From: Trichomonas vaginalis G3
Lineage: Eukaryota; Parabasalia; Trichomonadida; Trichomonadidae
DNA: 64,000 bases
Assembly (NCBI RefSeq): GCF_026262505.1
Contig: NC_067203.1
Coordinates: 1,984,001 to 2,048,000 of the forward strand
Direction: 5' to 3'
In this document: one piece after another, positions 7,463-15,741 of the stretch
Layout of the letters: the number at the start of each line of letters is the position of its first letter
Position numbering within the stretch: the stretch's first letter is position 1
Program-made: the position numbers and the translations under genes
The notes under the pieces: generated by a model
Seen by the model: the letters and a program-made list of their open reading frames with translations, nothing else
Database searches by the model: none
Told to the model about the DNA's origin: nothing

Positions 7463-7828
7463 ATGGACAGCATCGAGCCATTAGATGAGGCAATTTACCT
7501 TATAGAGATAAATGAAGTTGTTAAGCAGTATTTGGGCAAGGACAAAGCCAACAAGTCCCTCGGCGTCTGGTTGTCTGGAAGAGGTGCGCTGAAAATCGAG
7601 ATTTCGACTGGAATTCCAATTCAAATACCAGAAAACACTCCTGTAGACGACATAAAGGAGATGAAGAAAGAAGCTCTTCTCAAGTTCTTTGCAAAGCGCC
7701 CATGGATACAACTTCCAAACAGAGAGAGTCCAATTCCACGAATTATACAAATTCTCAGAGCACTGTTCCACTTCTCTGGTCAGCCGTTCTACATAACCTG
7801 TGAAGGCGACATCCAACCAGTTCAGTAA
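7463..7828 (+). CDS. Hypothetical Maverick protein
   Basis: 121 residues, start MDSIEPLDEAIYLIEINEVV, directly after satellite 2. The family is unknown to me. Its start resembles a short fragment after satellite 1 (from 3874: DKTIYHLELHE versus DEAIYLIEINE), suggesting that the two satellites lie upstream of related genes. The rest contains LGVWLSGRGALKIEISTGIP and a basic, proline-rich middle. No transmembrane segment or catalytic motif is obvious. Confidence 0.5.
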   Translation: MDSIEPLDEAIYLIEINEVVKQYLGKDKANKSLGVWLSGRGALKIEISTGIPIQIPENTPVDDIKEMKKEALLKFFAKRPWIQLPNRESPIPRIIQILRALFHFSGQPFYITCEGDIQPVQ

Positions 7829-7929
7829 ACATCTCATTTTAACTAACTTTTTTGCTGTCTTAAGGAAATTCATGAAAATTCAACGGGTAGAAATGAGGGT
7901 AGAAAACGGGGTAGATATACCCTTCTACC

Positions 7930-8097
7930 CTAAAATATATTTTTCAGTGCTTTTTCAGCACTTTTCCGTAGTTGTATATGAAAGACAATTCGGGATGAAA
8001 TTTCTTCATCTGAAATAGTCCTACCAGCATTTGTAAAGATATAGTCTAACGGTTTTGTATCTGCTACTTTTGTTCTTTGTTTTTCAACCTGAAGCAT
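7930..8097 (-). pseudogene. Fragment related to the N-terminus of the minor-capsid-like gene at 14110
   Basis: A 55-codon frame starting MLQVEKQRTKVADTKPLDYI, clearly related to MLSIEKENSRVATTKPLDEL of the gene at 14110-14958. It is preceded by the same kind of AT-rich leader (TTTTTACATATATTAAATG). It merges at its 3' end with a copy of the intergenic palindrome repeat. Interpreted as a duplicated, fossil 5' piece of a capsid-type gene. Confidence 0.55.
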
Positions 8098-8151
8098 TTA
8101 ATATATGTAAAAATATATTGTTTTAAAAACGTTTTTACTTCATGCAATGTT

Positions 8152-10305
8152 TTATTTCATGCAATGTTTTATTTCTGTGCCGTCTTCAAGTATGCCCCAG
8201 TACTTACGCTTGGAGAGGACATGAACTTCGGAAAATACCTTATCTAGCTTAAAACAGCCCATCTTCTCACCGACTAAACCCATTTCAATGAGTTTGTTGT
8301 ATCCTTCTTCGTTCGTCATGAGTGCATCGATGTTCTCATAGTAAACCACAACTTTGGATTTGACTTCGGAGAAGAATTTGTTGTAGTTGTCAAGGACTGC
8401 TTTTGCGAACTGAGGGTAAGACCAATGTTCGACAATAGGTTTTAATGTGGTTACTAAGCCACTTTGACCTTGAGTGAATTCGTACTTCAAAACAAAAGGA
8501 GAAAACCTTTCAACAAAGTTGTCGACCTTCTCATAATGTTTACTCTTCATCTCTTGAGGTTTCTTTATGGAATATCCCCATGTCGAATTCATAAGCAATT
8601 TGAGTGTCATTGCAAGTTTGGGGTTTGAAGCTTTCCTAATATCATATAGTTGTTGTATGACTTTTCCAACTGTATAGTTCCTTCCTGGGAACTCACCATC
8701 TTCGTTTGGAATTCCAGTCGGGATATATTGGACGAACCTCATGTATGCAGCGTTAAGGTCGACATAGTATATCTTTTCATCTGAGTCGAACTTGTCGCAT
8801 CCAATCGGACCAGTTCGTGGAAATTCAAGTGAGTCTCTTATCTTCTGAGAAACTTCTCCTGTTATCTCATAAACATCGTCGAAGCAACCTGTTTCATATA
8901 AAACCTTCTGACCTAACTCAGATGCTCTCCAATACAATTTGACGTCAATTGGATGTCTCAATGGAAGTTTGTTTATAGCATCTTGAAGTTCTTGCAACCT
9001 CATTGGAAGTTCTTCTGGTTCAGGTTGGTATCCGAACAATCCAACTCCTTTTGGAACAGTGTACTTCTTTTGTGCTATAACTTTGTCTGGAACAACTTTT
9101 GGTCTTGCTAACAATGAAAAGTTTGTTTCGTCTTTTGGTACAAAAGTTTCTGTCAGCTTGTCATCTGGAATTGGTTCCAACAAACCTTTCTCGAAAAGAA
9201 TGTTTACAGCTCTGACAATGTTGCACTTGCCTTTTCCGAACAATGGGTTTGTAAGACTTTCGTTCAACATGAAGTGGTTGTGGACAATTGCAATCTTCAA
9301 CCATGGTAAGTCTTTGTCAACAACATAGTCGTCATGTGAAGAACCTTTAGCTGTAGGTATGTTGACTCGGATATTGACATTTGCCAACGGTGCAATTTTT
9401 GCCAATTGACCTCTGAGAATGTACCTTGTCTTCACACATGACTCAAGATACTTCATCTTCTCTTCTGAAACAAGACCAGAGTTCCTGAGACATGTAAGAA
9501 TGCAAGGTTCATTGACAATTGTTTCAATTGAATTGTAAATTCCATACCTTGTCAAGTCAATGTCAGACTTATTTATGAACGGGAAGTATCCAGCATGTTG
9601 TCTGACTGCTTGAGGGTTAGGTTGGTACCATTCGAACTTCACGCTTACAATTCCTTCAATTGCATTCAAAATGTCTGAGTCGGAGTCAACCATTTGTTCT
9701 CTCTTTGTAGTCTTGAAAGCGTCAAGAAGCATTGCAGCTGTTGTGACATTGCCATGTGCATAGTAAATGTGACCATCCAAATCTGTTATGGTCAATCTGA
9801 GATTGTATCCTTTCTTATTTCCGTCTTGAATTGCAGCAAGTACTCCCATGAAGCCTTCTTTGTTCTTTCCATCGTCAAAGTTTACTGTAAAGGTTTGACC
9901 AGATGTAATTTTACTTCTAACTTCACGATACTTCTCATATGCATATCTTGTTCTTTCCATGGGAGCATGTGCGTCTTCACCTTTTCCTTTTTTCCTCCTC
10001 AAAGGATGCAATTGTTCGTCATGTTTCCAGTAGAACCTGGCAAAGCCGTCGTGTCCTTCAACTTGAGGCTCACTAACATCGAAAGGCATGTCCATAAGAC
10101 GTTCTTCTTCTAACCTCTCTAGTCTGTTTGGATAATTTGCGCGTGCTGTTTCCAAGTCCATTTCATAGCGAAGACCAGACAATTTGTCATAGACTTTTAT
10201 GGGTCTTCCCTTCCTATATTTAAACTTCTTTGAAACTTTCCAACCATATCTTTCTAACTCTGCTTTTATTCTAGCAGATTTTCTATCCATTCTATATGGG
10301 GGCAT
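8152..10305 (-). CDS. Family-B-like DNA polymerase of Maverick A
   Basis: 717 residues. The N-terminal third is basic (KSARIKAELERYGWKVSKKF). The middle holds a domain (NEPCILTCLRNSGL to IAIVHNHFMLNE) also present at the N-terminus of the E2 polymerase and resembling an OTU-like Cys/His fold. The C-terminal third has palm-like signatures: motif A region YYVDLNAAYMR, motif B KLLMNSTWGYSIKKP and a motif C-like strand (VVYYENIDAL). I saw no separate exonuclease domain. It is much more compact than the E2 polymerase and belongs to another subfamily. Proposed role: element DNA replication. It looks whole as an open frame; activity cannot be judged from sequence alone. Confidence 0.65.
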   Translation of the reverse strand: MPPYRMDRKSARIKAELERYGWKVSKKFKYRKGRPIKVYDKLSGLRYEMDLETARANYPNRLERLEEERLMDMPFDVSEPQVEGHDGFARFYWKHDEQLHPLRRKKGKGEDAHAPMERTRYAYEKYREVRSKITSGQTFTVNFDDGKNKEGFMGVLAAIQDGNKKGYNLRLTITDLDGHIYYAHGNVTTAAMLLDAFKTTKREQMVDSDSDILNAIEGIVSVKFEWYQPNPQAVRQHAGYFPFINKSDIDLTRYGIYNSIETIVNEPCILTCLRNSGLVSEEKMKYLESCVKTRYILRGQLAKIAPLANVNIRVNIPTAKGSSHDDYVVDKDLPWLKIAIVHNHFMLNESLTNPLFGKGKCNIVRAVNILFEKGLLEPIPDDKLTETFVPKDETNFSLLARPKVVPDKVIAQKKYTVPKGVGLFGYQPEPEELPMRLQELQDAINKLPLRHPIDVKLYWRASELGQKVLYETGCFDDVYEITGEVSQKIRDSLEFPRTGPIGCDKFDSDEKIYYVDLNAAYMRFVQYIPTGIPNEDGEFPGRNYTVGKVIQQLYDIRKASNPKLAMTLKLLMNSTWGYSIKKPQEMKSKHYEKVDNFVERFSPFVLKYEFTQGQSGLVTTLKPIVEHWSYPQFAKAVLDNYNKFFSEVKSKVVVYYENIDALMTNEEGYNKLIEMGLVGEKMGCFKLDKVFSEVHVLSKRKYWGILEDGTEIKHCMK

Positions 10306-10335
10306 TTCTATAAAAATAAAAAAATATTTTTTTCT

Positions 10336-10920
10336 TTACTTTACATAACCGCCTGCTGCCATAAGTCTTTGACGCCAACCCATACCAGCTAATGAAGGTT
10401 GACTTGGTTTAGTTTGGAAACTAACCTTTGGTTTTGGTTTATCTTCAGTTTTTGGCTCACCTTCTTCTATCGGTTTTTCGTCACTTTTTGGTTCACCTGA
10501 CTTTACTTCACTTGCAGGTATGGTTGTGTCGTCAACATCTTCATAAATATCATATGCCATTTGTTTTTGTTTTCCTTTCAACTTTTTGTGTTTGTTGTAA
10601 AGTTTAGAATATTTTGACTCTAAGTCAATGAGATGTTCTATAATGAACTGTTGGTCAGTGAAGAATACCTTCCCATCTGTTGTCTCGAAAGCTCCTTCAG
10701 ACTTCAATATTTTATTTGTGAGAGTCTGTTTCTTTTTTGAGATACTAGCCGTTCCATTTCTATGAAAAGTGACTTTATAGTTAGGGTTTGTATTTCCAGA
10801 CCTGGCACTTTCTATTATTGAATTTTTCTCTTCATCTGTAAGTTCTTTGACAGGTTTTGACAATGGTTCTGAACTTTTTGTTTGTGGTGTCAAATCTACC
10901 GTTTCAACTTCTTCGGTCAT
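10336..10920 (-). CDS. Hypothetical acidic/lysine-rich protein
   Basis: 194 residues. Start MTEEVETVDLTPQTKSSEPL; middle KKLKGKQKQMAYDIYEDVDD; low-complexity Glu/Pro/Lys run; C-terminus AGMGWRQRLMAAGGYVK. It is mostly disordered by composition with a short conserved-looking core (YKVTFHRNGTASISKKK). Possibly a virion or scaffold-type protein by position beside small structural genes. The leader CATTTCATCTCAGTAAAAAA (read on the forward strand) is shared with the next gene upstream. Confidence 0.55.
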   Translation of the reverse strand: MTEEVETVDLTPQTKSSEPLSKPVKELTDEEKNSIIESARSGNTNPNYKVTFHRNGTASISKKKQTLTNKILKSEGAFETTDGKVFFTDQQFIIEHLIDLESKYSKLYNKHKKLKGKQKQMAYDIYEDVDDTTIPASEVKSGEPKSDEKPIEEGEPKTEDKPKPKVSFQTKPSQPSLAGMGWRQRLMAAGGYVK

Positions 10921-10939
10921 TTCATCTCAGTAAAAAATT

Positions 10940-11092
10940 TTAGTTTGGTTTGTTTTCAACTGGTTGTTTAGGTTTTTTAAGTCGGTCTAAAACTTCCTGA
11001 GGTATAGGAAGAACTTGACAAACACGTTGTGTAACTGCTGGAAGCCGACAAATCCATCTTGAACCCATTTGTCTCAATGCTGTATTGTTCAT
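10940..11092 (-). CDS. Small hypothetical protein (50 residues)
   Basis: Start MNNTALRQMGSRWICRLPAV, end KKPKQPVENKPN. It fills the gap between two same-strand genes and carries the same leader, CATTTCATCTCAGTAAAAAA on the forward strand, as the gene at 10336-10920, which supports real expression. Function unknown. Confidence 0.5.
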   Translation of the reverse strand: MNNTALRQMGSRWICRLPAVTQRVCQVLPIPQEVLDRLKKPKQPVENKPN

Positions 11093-11111
11093 TTCATCTC
11101 AGTAAAAAACT

Positions 11112-11513
11112 TTACATTCCCCACGTTTGAGGCGGTTGAGGTTGGTTATTGTTTACCCATTGTTGTGCATGGTTATATCCTCTGTTAAAGAATCTTTCAC
11201 CTTGGTCCATATAGTGTCCTGCTTGGTTATAGTAGTCATTTGCTTTGTTATAATAGTTTCCTGCTTGTCTTCCTACATTGTCCATCCATCCTTGAACTTT
11301 TCCTCTTGTTTCAGGATTTGGAATAAGATTTGCTGCATCTCGTGCTACATCCCAACCTTTCTGTACAGTTTGTATAATAGGCTGTGCTTTCTCTTTCAGT
11401 ATACCTAAAGTACTCAAAATCTTCCTTCCAATTCCAAATGCACCTCTGGCTAGTGTTCCCACTGCGGGCAAAAATCTGGATGCAACTCCTGCTAATGCGC
11501 CAAATAAACCCAT
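11112..11513 (-). CDS. Putative amphipathic minor virion protein (pVI-like)
   Basis: 133 residues. The N-terminus is glycine-rich and amphipathic (MGLFGALAGVASRFLPAVGT), followed by a helical middle, tyrosine/asparagine-rich repeats (NYYNKANDYYNQAGHYMDQG) and a proline-rich end. The layout recalls adenovirus pVI and other capsid-internal membrane-lytic proteins that Polintons are proposed to encode. This is inference from composition. The gene lies head-to-head with the integrase gene with an 18-bp gap. Confidence 0.55.
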   Translation of the reverse strand: MGLFGALAGVASRFLPAVGTLARGAFGIGRKILSTLGILKEKAQPIIQTVQKGWDVARDAANLIPNPETRGKVQGWMDNVGRQAGNYYNKANDYYNQAGHYMDQGERFFNRGYNHAQQWVNNNQPQPPQTWGM

Positions 11514-11530
11514 TTCTTATGGGTTAAAAA

Positions 11531-12490
11531 ATGACGAATCCAAACAAGGACCCCTATGTTTCTAAGGCAACAAAGAAAGCACTCATGATAAAAATCTTTA
11601 GTTCAACACCAAATGCTTGGTTTATGGATATCTTGGAAAACATTCCGAGGTATAGAGAAGATGGACCACCATACTGGCTAATATTTGTTGGTCAAAACAC
11701 AAGATACTGTGAAGCCATACCATTATGGTCCAAAAATATTTTAGATGTGAAAACTGCTTTGACAATATTCGTTGACAAATACCATCCAACAAAACTGACA
11801 TCTGACTGTGAAAGTTCTTTCAAATCAGACGATATTAAAAACTATCTGCGTTCAAAAAATGTAAACCAATATTTCATTGTCGACCAAAACCATTCTGCTC
11901 TTGGTGTCATTGACAGTTGTATAAAAATCTTAAGAGACTTAAACCAACCACAAGGTGGTGAGGTAGATGAAATGTCATATGACGACAAATATAGACACTT
12001 CTCCATGGCAAAGATGAGACAAGTTTTAAATATTTACAATAACCGTAAACAAAAAGGTTTGGGAAACCACTCCCCTGAAGAAATGAAAAACAACCCCGAC
12101 TTAGAGAAAGACTATATATTTAATAGTTTAGTCAAAAGAGACAAACAAGAAAGAATGCCAGGCTTCAAACTTCAGAAAGGTGACAAAGTAAAAATAGAAA
12201 TACCTAAACGCGACCCATATGAAAATACTATTGACTATGACAACAACAAGTACCCGACAGGTACTCACATTCGTGTTCGTAAAAATAGAAGAAAGTATAC
12301 AAGAGAATATTATGAAGTTTTAGGCAAACATGGCAAAATGTACAGACTGCAAGCAGAAGATAAAACTACTATTGTCAGACCTCGTTTCAAACTTGTCAAA
12401 GTTCAAGGTGGTATACTTTCAAAGACAGTTCCTAACAAATATAAGACAACTCCTGACGAATATGCTAAAGAAGTTGAAAATGACGACTAA
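11531..12490 (+). CDS. rve-family integrase (Maverick A)
   Basis: 319 residues. Core signatures of the retroviral-type integrase fold are seen in order: NAWFMDILENI, KYHPTKLTSDCESSF, and DQNHSALGVIDSCIKILRDL. A basic C-terminal part contains an SH3/chromo-like strand pattern (THIRVRKNRRKYTREYYEVL). It inserts element DNA and makes the 5-6 bp duplications typical of Mavericks. It is related to, but clearly diverged from, the integrases of E2, E3 and E4. It ends overlapping the convergent fibre gene by 4 bp. It looks whole. Confidence 0.85.
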   Translation: MTNPNKDPYVSKATKKALMIKIFSSTPNAWFMDILENIPRYREDGPPYWLIFVGQNTRYCEAIPLWSKNILDVKTALTIFVDKYHPTKLTSDCESSFKSDDIKNYLRSKNVNQYFIVDQNHSALGVIDSCIKILRDLNQPQGGEVDEMSYDDKYRHFSMAKMRQVLNIYNNRKQKGLGNHSPEEMKNNPDLEKDYIFNSLVKRDKQERMPGFKLQKGDKVKIEIPKRDPYENTIDYDNNKYPTGTHIRVRKNRRKYTREYYEVLGKHGKMYRLQAEDKTTIVRPRFKLVKVQGGILSKTVPNKYKTTPDEYAKEVENDD

Positions 12491-14091
12491 GCAATTCTAT
12501 ACCATGCGTAAACTGTCATGTAAGGTGGCATGTATTCTTTACTTTGTCCCGTTGTTTGTGTATATCCTGAAACGAAATGTGTATGGTTTCCTTCTCCCTG
12601 CGTGTCATCCCAGTAACAATTTATAGCAAACTTAACGTCGTCTTTAACATCATATCCTTTACCTTTTGTCATTCCTGACCAATCCCAATATCTATGCTTA
12701 TGCCAACCTGCTTGAGATGTACTTAAATCTATGTAGTGACTGTGTGCAGGTAAATTTTCACCCGAAATCGTTTTACTTCCACCTGTTTCCTTTGAAGAGT
12801 TTGCACAATACAAAAACCTGTCGACTATTTGTTCCCATGCACCAACACCAAACATTACTTGAGGACCTCTTGCTTCCATAGATGTATAAATAGAACCTAC
12901 TGGGTTCATTAAATCAAACATATGAGATATTATAGGATTGTCTCTTTTGAACTTAAAATATAGTGCAACTATTTCAGGTTTCTTCTGGTTTGTGTTAGAA
13001 TATTTTTTATAATATAATCTTATGTTTTCAGGGTAGGTAAAGTCTTGACTATAATATTTATTTCTGTCATCTTCATAATAGTATACTATTCTCGTTTTTT
13101 CTATTGCATTATATCTTTTATATCTATAAAAATCTAAATATAATGTTAGCTTTTGTTCATCTACATGTGGTGTTCTAACGTCATCTCCATAGTCATAATA
13201 ATATGGTGCTGGAGCTGGGTCAGGCAATGTCATATCTGCCATTTCATAAACTCTTAAATATTTCTTTTGTTCGTCTCCATAGAAGTTTAAGTAGCAGTTG
13301 TTGTCTAATGGAACTTTAACTTGTGTACCATCGTTCTTTTTATAGCTTACATACATTTCATTGTTATTTTTCGGAATGAGTTTATACCGTATACCATTTC
13401 TTAAGGAGTGTACAAACTCACATCTAAAATATTTATTTTCTTCATTGACAGAAAAGTCACCAACAATAGTTTCAATATTTTTTGTTCCAACTAAACTTTG
13501 GTATATTTCATTGACATATGTTTTATCTGCTTTCTTTTCAAGGCTAACGTTTAAGTCTGTTATTTCAGAAGATGTATGTGTATGTCCAACGTCACTTTTC
13601 CTGTTTAAGGTTTCTTGTAAGTTTGTTATTTCAGATATAGAATGTGTATGAGTCTTTTTAGAATATTCGTTTTCAGCTCTTGTCACTTCACTTGACATTT
13701 TATTGTCAACATATGTTTTGTCTGCTAGTTCAGGATGAGTATGTTCTTTTGTTGCATAAGCATTGTTAGCTCTTTCTTCTTCTTTTGCTATTGCATCGTC
13801 TACATATTCTTTGTCAGCTTTGTTGTCAACATCTGCTTTCAAAAGAAGTTCTTTTATAGGCTTCTCGTTTAAAGTTCCTTTTGTTGGATTTATACAGACA
13901 GTATGGTTCTTACTGTCTTGAAACAGAAACTCGTCTGTCAATGGGTTTATCGTCAGTTTTAAGTTTCCTTCTTTCAATGACTCAGATATCTTAGAATAGT
14001 TTGAAAAGTTTGTTGTGTTCTTATTTAGAGCTTGTACAATGAGTTGTCGGTTGTGTTGTATTTCTCTCATAGACGCTGTTTCTTTCGACAT
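12487..14091 (-). CDS. Phage-like fibre / receptor-binding protein
   Basis: 534 residues. The N-terminal third carries repeated trimeric-fibre units (KADKTYV.., HTHSISEITNLQETL, HTHSSEITDLN). A variable middle follows. The C-terminus has a phage gp10/collar-like module: MNPVGSIYTSMEARGP, WEQIVDRFLYCANSSKETGG, LPAHSHYID, GNHTHFV and YMPPYMTVYAWYRIA. His-rich HxH sites in such modules bind metal in phage fibres. The likely role is host attachment of a virion. The same C-terminal module closes the fibres of E2, E3 and E4. It looks whole. Confidence 0.8.
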   Translation of the reverse strand: MSKETASMREIQHNRQLIVQALNKNTTNFSNYSKISESLKEGNLKLTINPLTDEFLFQDSKNHTVCINPTKGTLNEKPIKELLLKADVDNKADKEYVDDAIAKEEERANNAYATKEHTHPELADKTYVDNKMSSEVTRAENEYSKKTHTHSISEITNLQETLNRKSDVGHTHTSSEITDLNVSLEKKADKTYVNEIYQSLVGTKNIETIVGDFSVNEENKYFRCEFVHSLRNGIRYKLIPKNNNEMYVSYKKNDGTQVKVPLDNNCYLNFYGDEQKKYLRVYEMADMTLPDPAPAPYYYDYGDDVRTPHVDEQKLTLYLDFYRYKRYNAIEKTRIVYYYEDDRNKYYSQDFTYPENIRLYYKKYSNTNQKKPEIVALYFKFKRDNPIISHMFDLMNPVGSIYTSMEARGPQVMFGVGAWEQIVDRFLYCANSSKETGGSKTISGENLPAHSHYIDLSTSQAGWHKHRYWDWSGMTKGKGYDVKDDVKFAINCYWDDTQGEGNHTHFVSGYTQTTGQSKEYMPPYMTVYAWYRIA

Positions 14092-14109
14092 TTTTATTCT
14101 AGATAAAAT
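14092..14109. promoter_or_regulatory. Shared bidirectional leader between fibre and minor-capsid-like genes
   Basis: TTTTATTCTAGATAAAAT separates two divergent ATGs by 18 bp and is itself nearly palindromic. It contains the TTTTATCT motif seen before other Maverick starts on both strands. It must hold all the promoter information between the two coding regions or lie partly inside them. Confidence 0.45.
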
Positions 14110-14958
14110 ATGCTTTCAATAGAAAAAGAAAATTCAAGAGTTGCTACAACTAAACCATTAGATGAACTTTTTACGAATGTCGGTCAAAAGTTTGAGACAG
14201 AGACCGTAAAGCATGAAGGCTATCGTTTTGACTACCCGTTAAGATGGTTAAGAGACCCATCCGTCACAAAAGCTGTTGGCTTTCGTAGAATGAAGTTCAT
14301 TTCAGAAGCCATACATGGTTTCCCATTTACGGTCGGTTTTGAAGTTCGATACTATAACAAAGAAAAACGTACGTATGAGAAATTTGAACAGGGAAAACTT
14401 TTACAAGTGAATTTGCTTGTAAACTTAGAAACAACTCTTCAAGCTTTTCAAGAAAAAATAAACGATATCTATCTCGAATATGCAAAACAGTACAACATTG
14501 ACGAAGGAGAGTACCATCTCGATATTATATATGACAGGAAAAATGCAACTGTTAAAATCAATAGAATAGAAGACCTTGGAGAAGACGTTTATATTTCTAC
14601 AAAATATAACAACTTGGCATGGTATAGATTTTTGAGGATGTTAAATCAGCCTGCAGAATATCCAGTACACCCGAACTTTTATGAAGTCGAAAACCCTAAT
14701 GGAACATATGAAAATGTTTTCGACTCAGATGCTATTATAGTTCATGCTTCATTTTCTGGTGCACAAAACTCTTTTTTATGCTTGGCAAATGACTTTTACG
14801 AAAAAACCTACAAAGCTATACGAACCACCAAGTGGAAGTATTTCAGACTTTCAAGTATGGTTTACTACAGATGGAAGAAAGAGAATAATTCCATTATACA
14901 CGCGTTTTACTTAGAACTTAGTTTCATATACAACTACTATCGAACGGTAAAAATATGA
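14110..14958 (+). CDS. Putative minor capsid (penton-like) protein
   Basis: 282 residues. By eye it is beta-rich, with a segment (YRFDYPLRWLRDPSVTKAVG, then FRRMKFISEAI) that matches the pattern Y-x-Y-P-x-x-W ... K-A-I-x-I-R in the proteins at 50109-50991 and 33748-34602. These are candidates for the single-jelly-roll penton of Polintons. The N-terminal ~25 residues are duplicated in the fragment at 7930-8097. Identity as penton is inference; a structure prediction would decide. Confidence 0.5.
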   Translation: MLSIEKENSRVATTKPLDELFTNVGQKFETETVKHEGYRFDYPLRWLRDPSVTKAVGFRRMKFISEAIHGFPFTVGFEVRYYNKEKRTYEKFEQGKLLQVNLLVNLETTLQAFQEKINDIYLEYAKQYNIDEGEYHLDIIYDRKNATVKINRIEDLGEDVYISTKYNNLAWYRFLRMLNQPAEYPVHPNFYEVENPNGTYENVFDSDAIIVHASFSGAQNSFLCLANDFYEKTYKAIRTTKWKYFRLSSMVYYRWKKENNSIIHAFYLELSFIYNYYRTVKI

Positions 14959-14962
14959 TTTT

Positions 14963-15205
14963 TTAATACGGTTGAGGTGTTGGATTTGGTTGCCAACTAG
15001 ACTGTGGTGCAGGTTCAGGCTGTTGTATAACAGGAGCTTGCTCTTCTGGTTCAGGGTCTTTAGGTATAATACCAACGAACTGACCTACTCTTTTGCCAAT
15101 ATTTTTGACTCCGTTCCAAATTCCTCTTCCGACAGATTTTATTCCATTCCATATACCTCTTCCAACATTTCGAAAGAAGTTTCCTATTCTTCCAAAGAAA
15201 CCCAT
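14963..15205 (-). CDS. Small amphipathic membrane-active-type protein
   Basis: 80 residues. The N-terminus is a repeated amphipathic, Gly/Trp/Lys-rich segment (VGRGIWNGIKSVGRGIWNGV), the tail is proline/glutamine-rich and ends in PQPY. Such peptides suit a lytic or core virion protein. It is convergent with the minor-capsid-like gene. The leader TTTTTACATATAGTAAAATG resembles that of the fragment at 7930-8097. Confidence 0.55.
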   Translation of the reverse strand: MGFFGRIGNFFRNVGRGIWNGIKSVGRGIWNGVKNIGKRVGQFVGIIPKDPEPEEQAPVIQQPEPAPQSSWQPNPTPQPY

Positions 15206-15223
15206 TTTACTATATGTAAAAAT

Positions 15224-15586
15224 CTAATGTCCACCTAGTCTCTTACGTTTCCTTCTGAGTTCCATAGCATTCTTTAACTGGAGCTCATACATTCTATTTC
15301 TCCTCTGGTAGAAAACATACTCTGGGTCAACTCCTGTGTTCGCGTCATCTGCATAGAGTTGTTTATATCCCACTTCGGGGTTTGTATAAAACTCTTTCCA
15401 TCTCATATTTGCATACCATGGTGGCAAACCTAACGCAGCGTCATTTGACATGGCAGTTTGCATTTGTACATCTGTTGGCACTTGACCATAGTTTGCCATT
15501 GCAGTTTGTATTCTAACTTCATTTGGAATATTCTCTGGGTTTGGTTGTCCAGGTTGCTGTGCATTCGCTAAGTTCTGTGCGTCCAT
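15224..15586 (-). CDS. Hypothetical virion-type protein
   Basis: 120 residues with a duplicated segment near the N-terminus (EVRIQTAMANYGQVPTDVQM then QTAMSNDAALG), a Trp/Tyr-rich middle (PPWYANMRWKEFYTNPEVGY) and a basic end (LRRKRKRLGGH). Family unknown. The TTTTTATCTAATATTAAATG leader supports the start. Confidence 0.55.
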   Translation of the reverse strand: MDAQNLANAQQPGQPNPENIPNEVRIQTAMANYGQVPTDVQMQTAMSNDAALGLPPWYANMRWKEFYTNPEVGYKQLYADDANTGVDPEYVFYQRRNRMYELQLKNAMELRRKRKRLGGH

Positions 15587-15609
15587 TTAATATTAGATAA
15601 AAATATCTC

Positions 15610-15741
15610 TTACGAGTACATATGCTGAACATTTGCAGGCATTGGTTCATCTTCATATTCTCTGTACTTTTCTGCCACGTCAAATAAGTAAATGACACAA
15701 TGGAAAAAACCTAAAACAAGTAGTCCTATTTCAAACCACAT
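15610..15741 (-). CDS. Small single-span membrane protein (43 residues)
   Basis: Start MWFEIGLLVLGFFHCVIYLF: an N-terminal hydrophobic helix, then a charged tail (DVAEKYREYEDEPMPANVQH). Its start overlaps the end of the methyltransferase gene by 16 bp on the same strand. It fits between two genes with no other explanation for the space. Function unknown; small membrane proteins are common in virus-like elements. Confidence 0.5.
   Translation of the reverse strand: MWFEIGLLVLGFFHCVIYLFDVAEKYREYEDEPMPANVQHMYS

Noticed and set aside
8300-10200. Forward frames over the polymerase of Maverick A (for example 9694-10113)
   Set aside because: Shadows of the reverse polymerase gene, with cysteine/serine-rich composition and no family resemblance.
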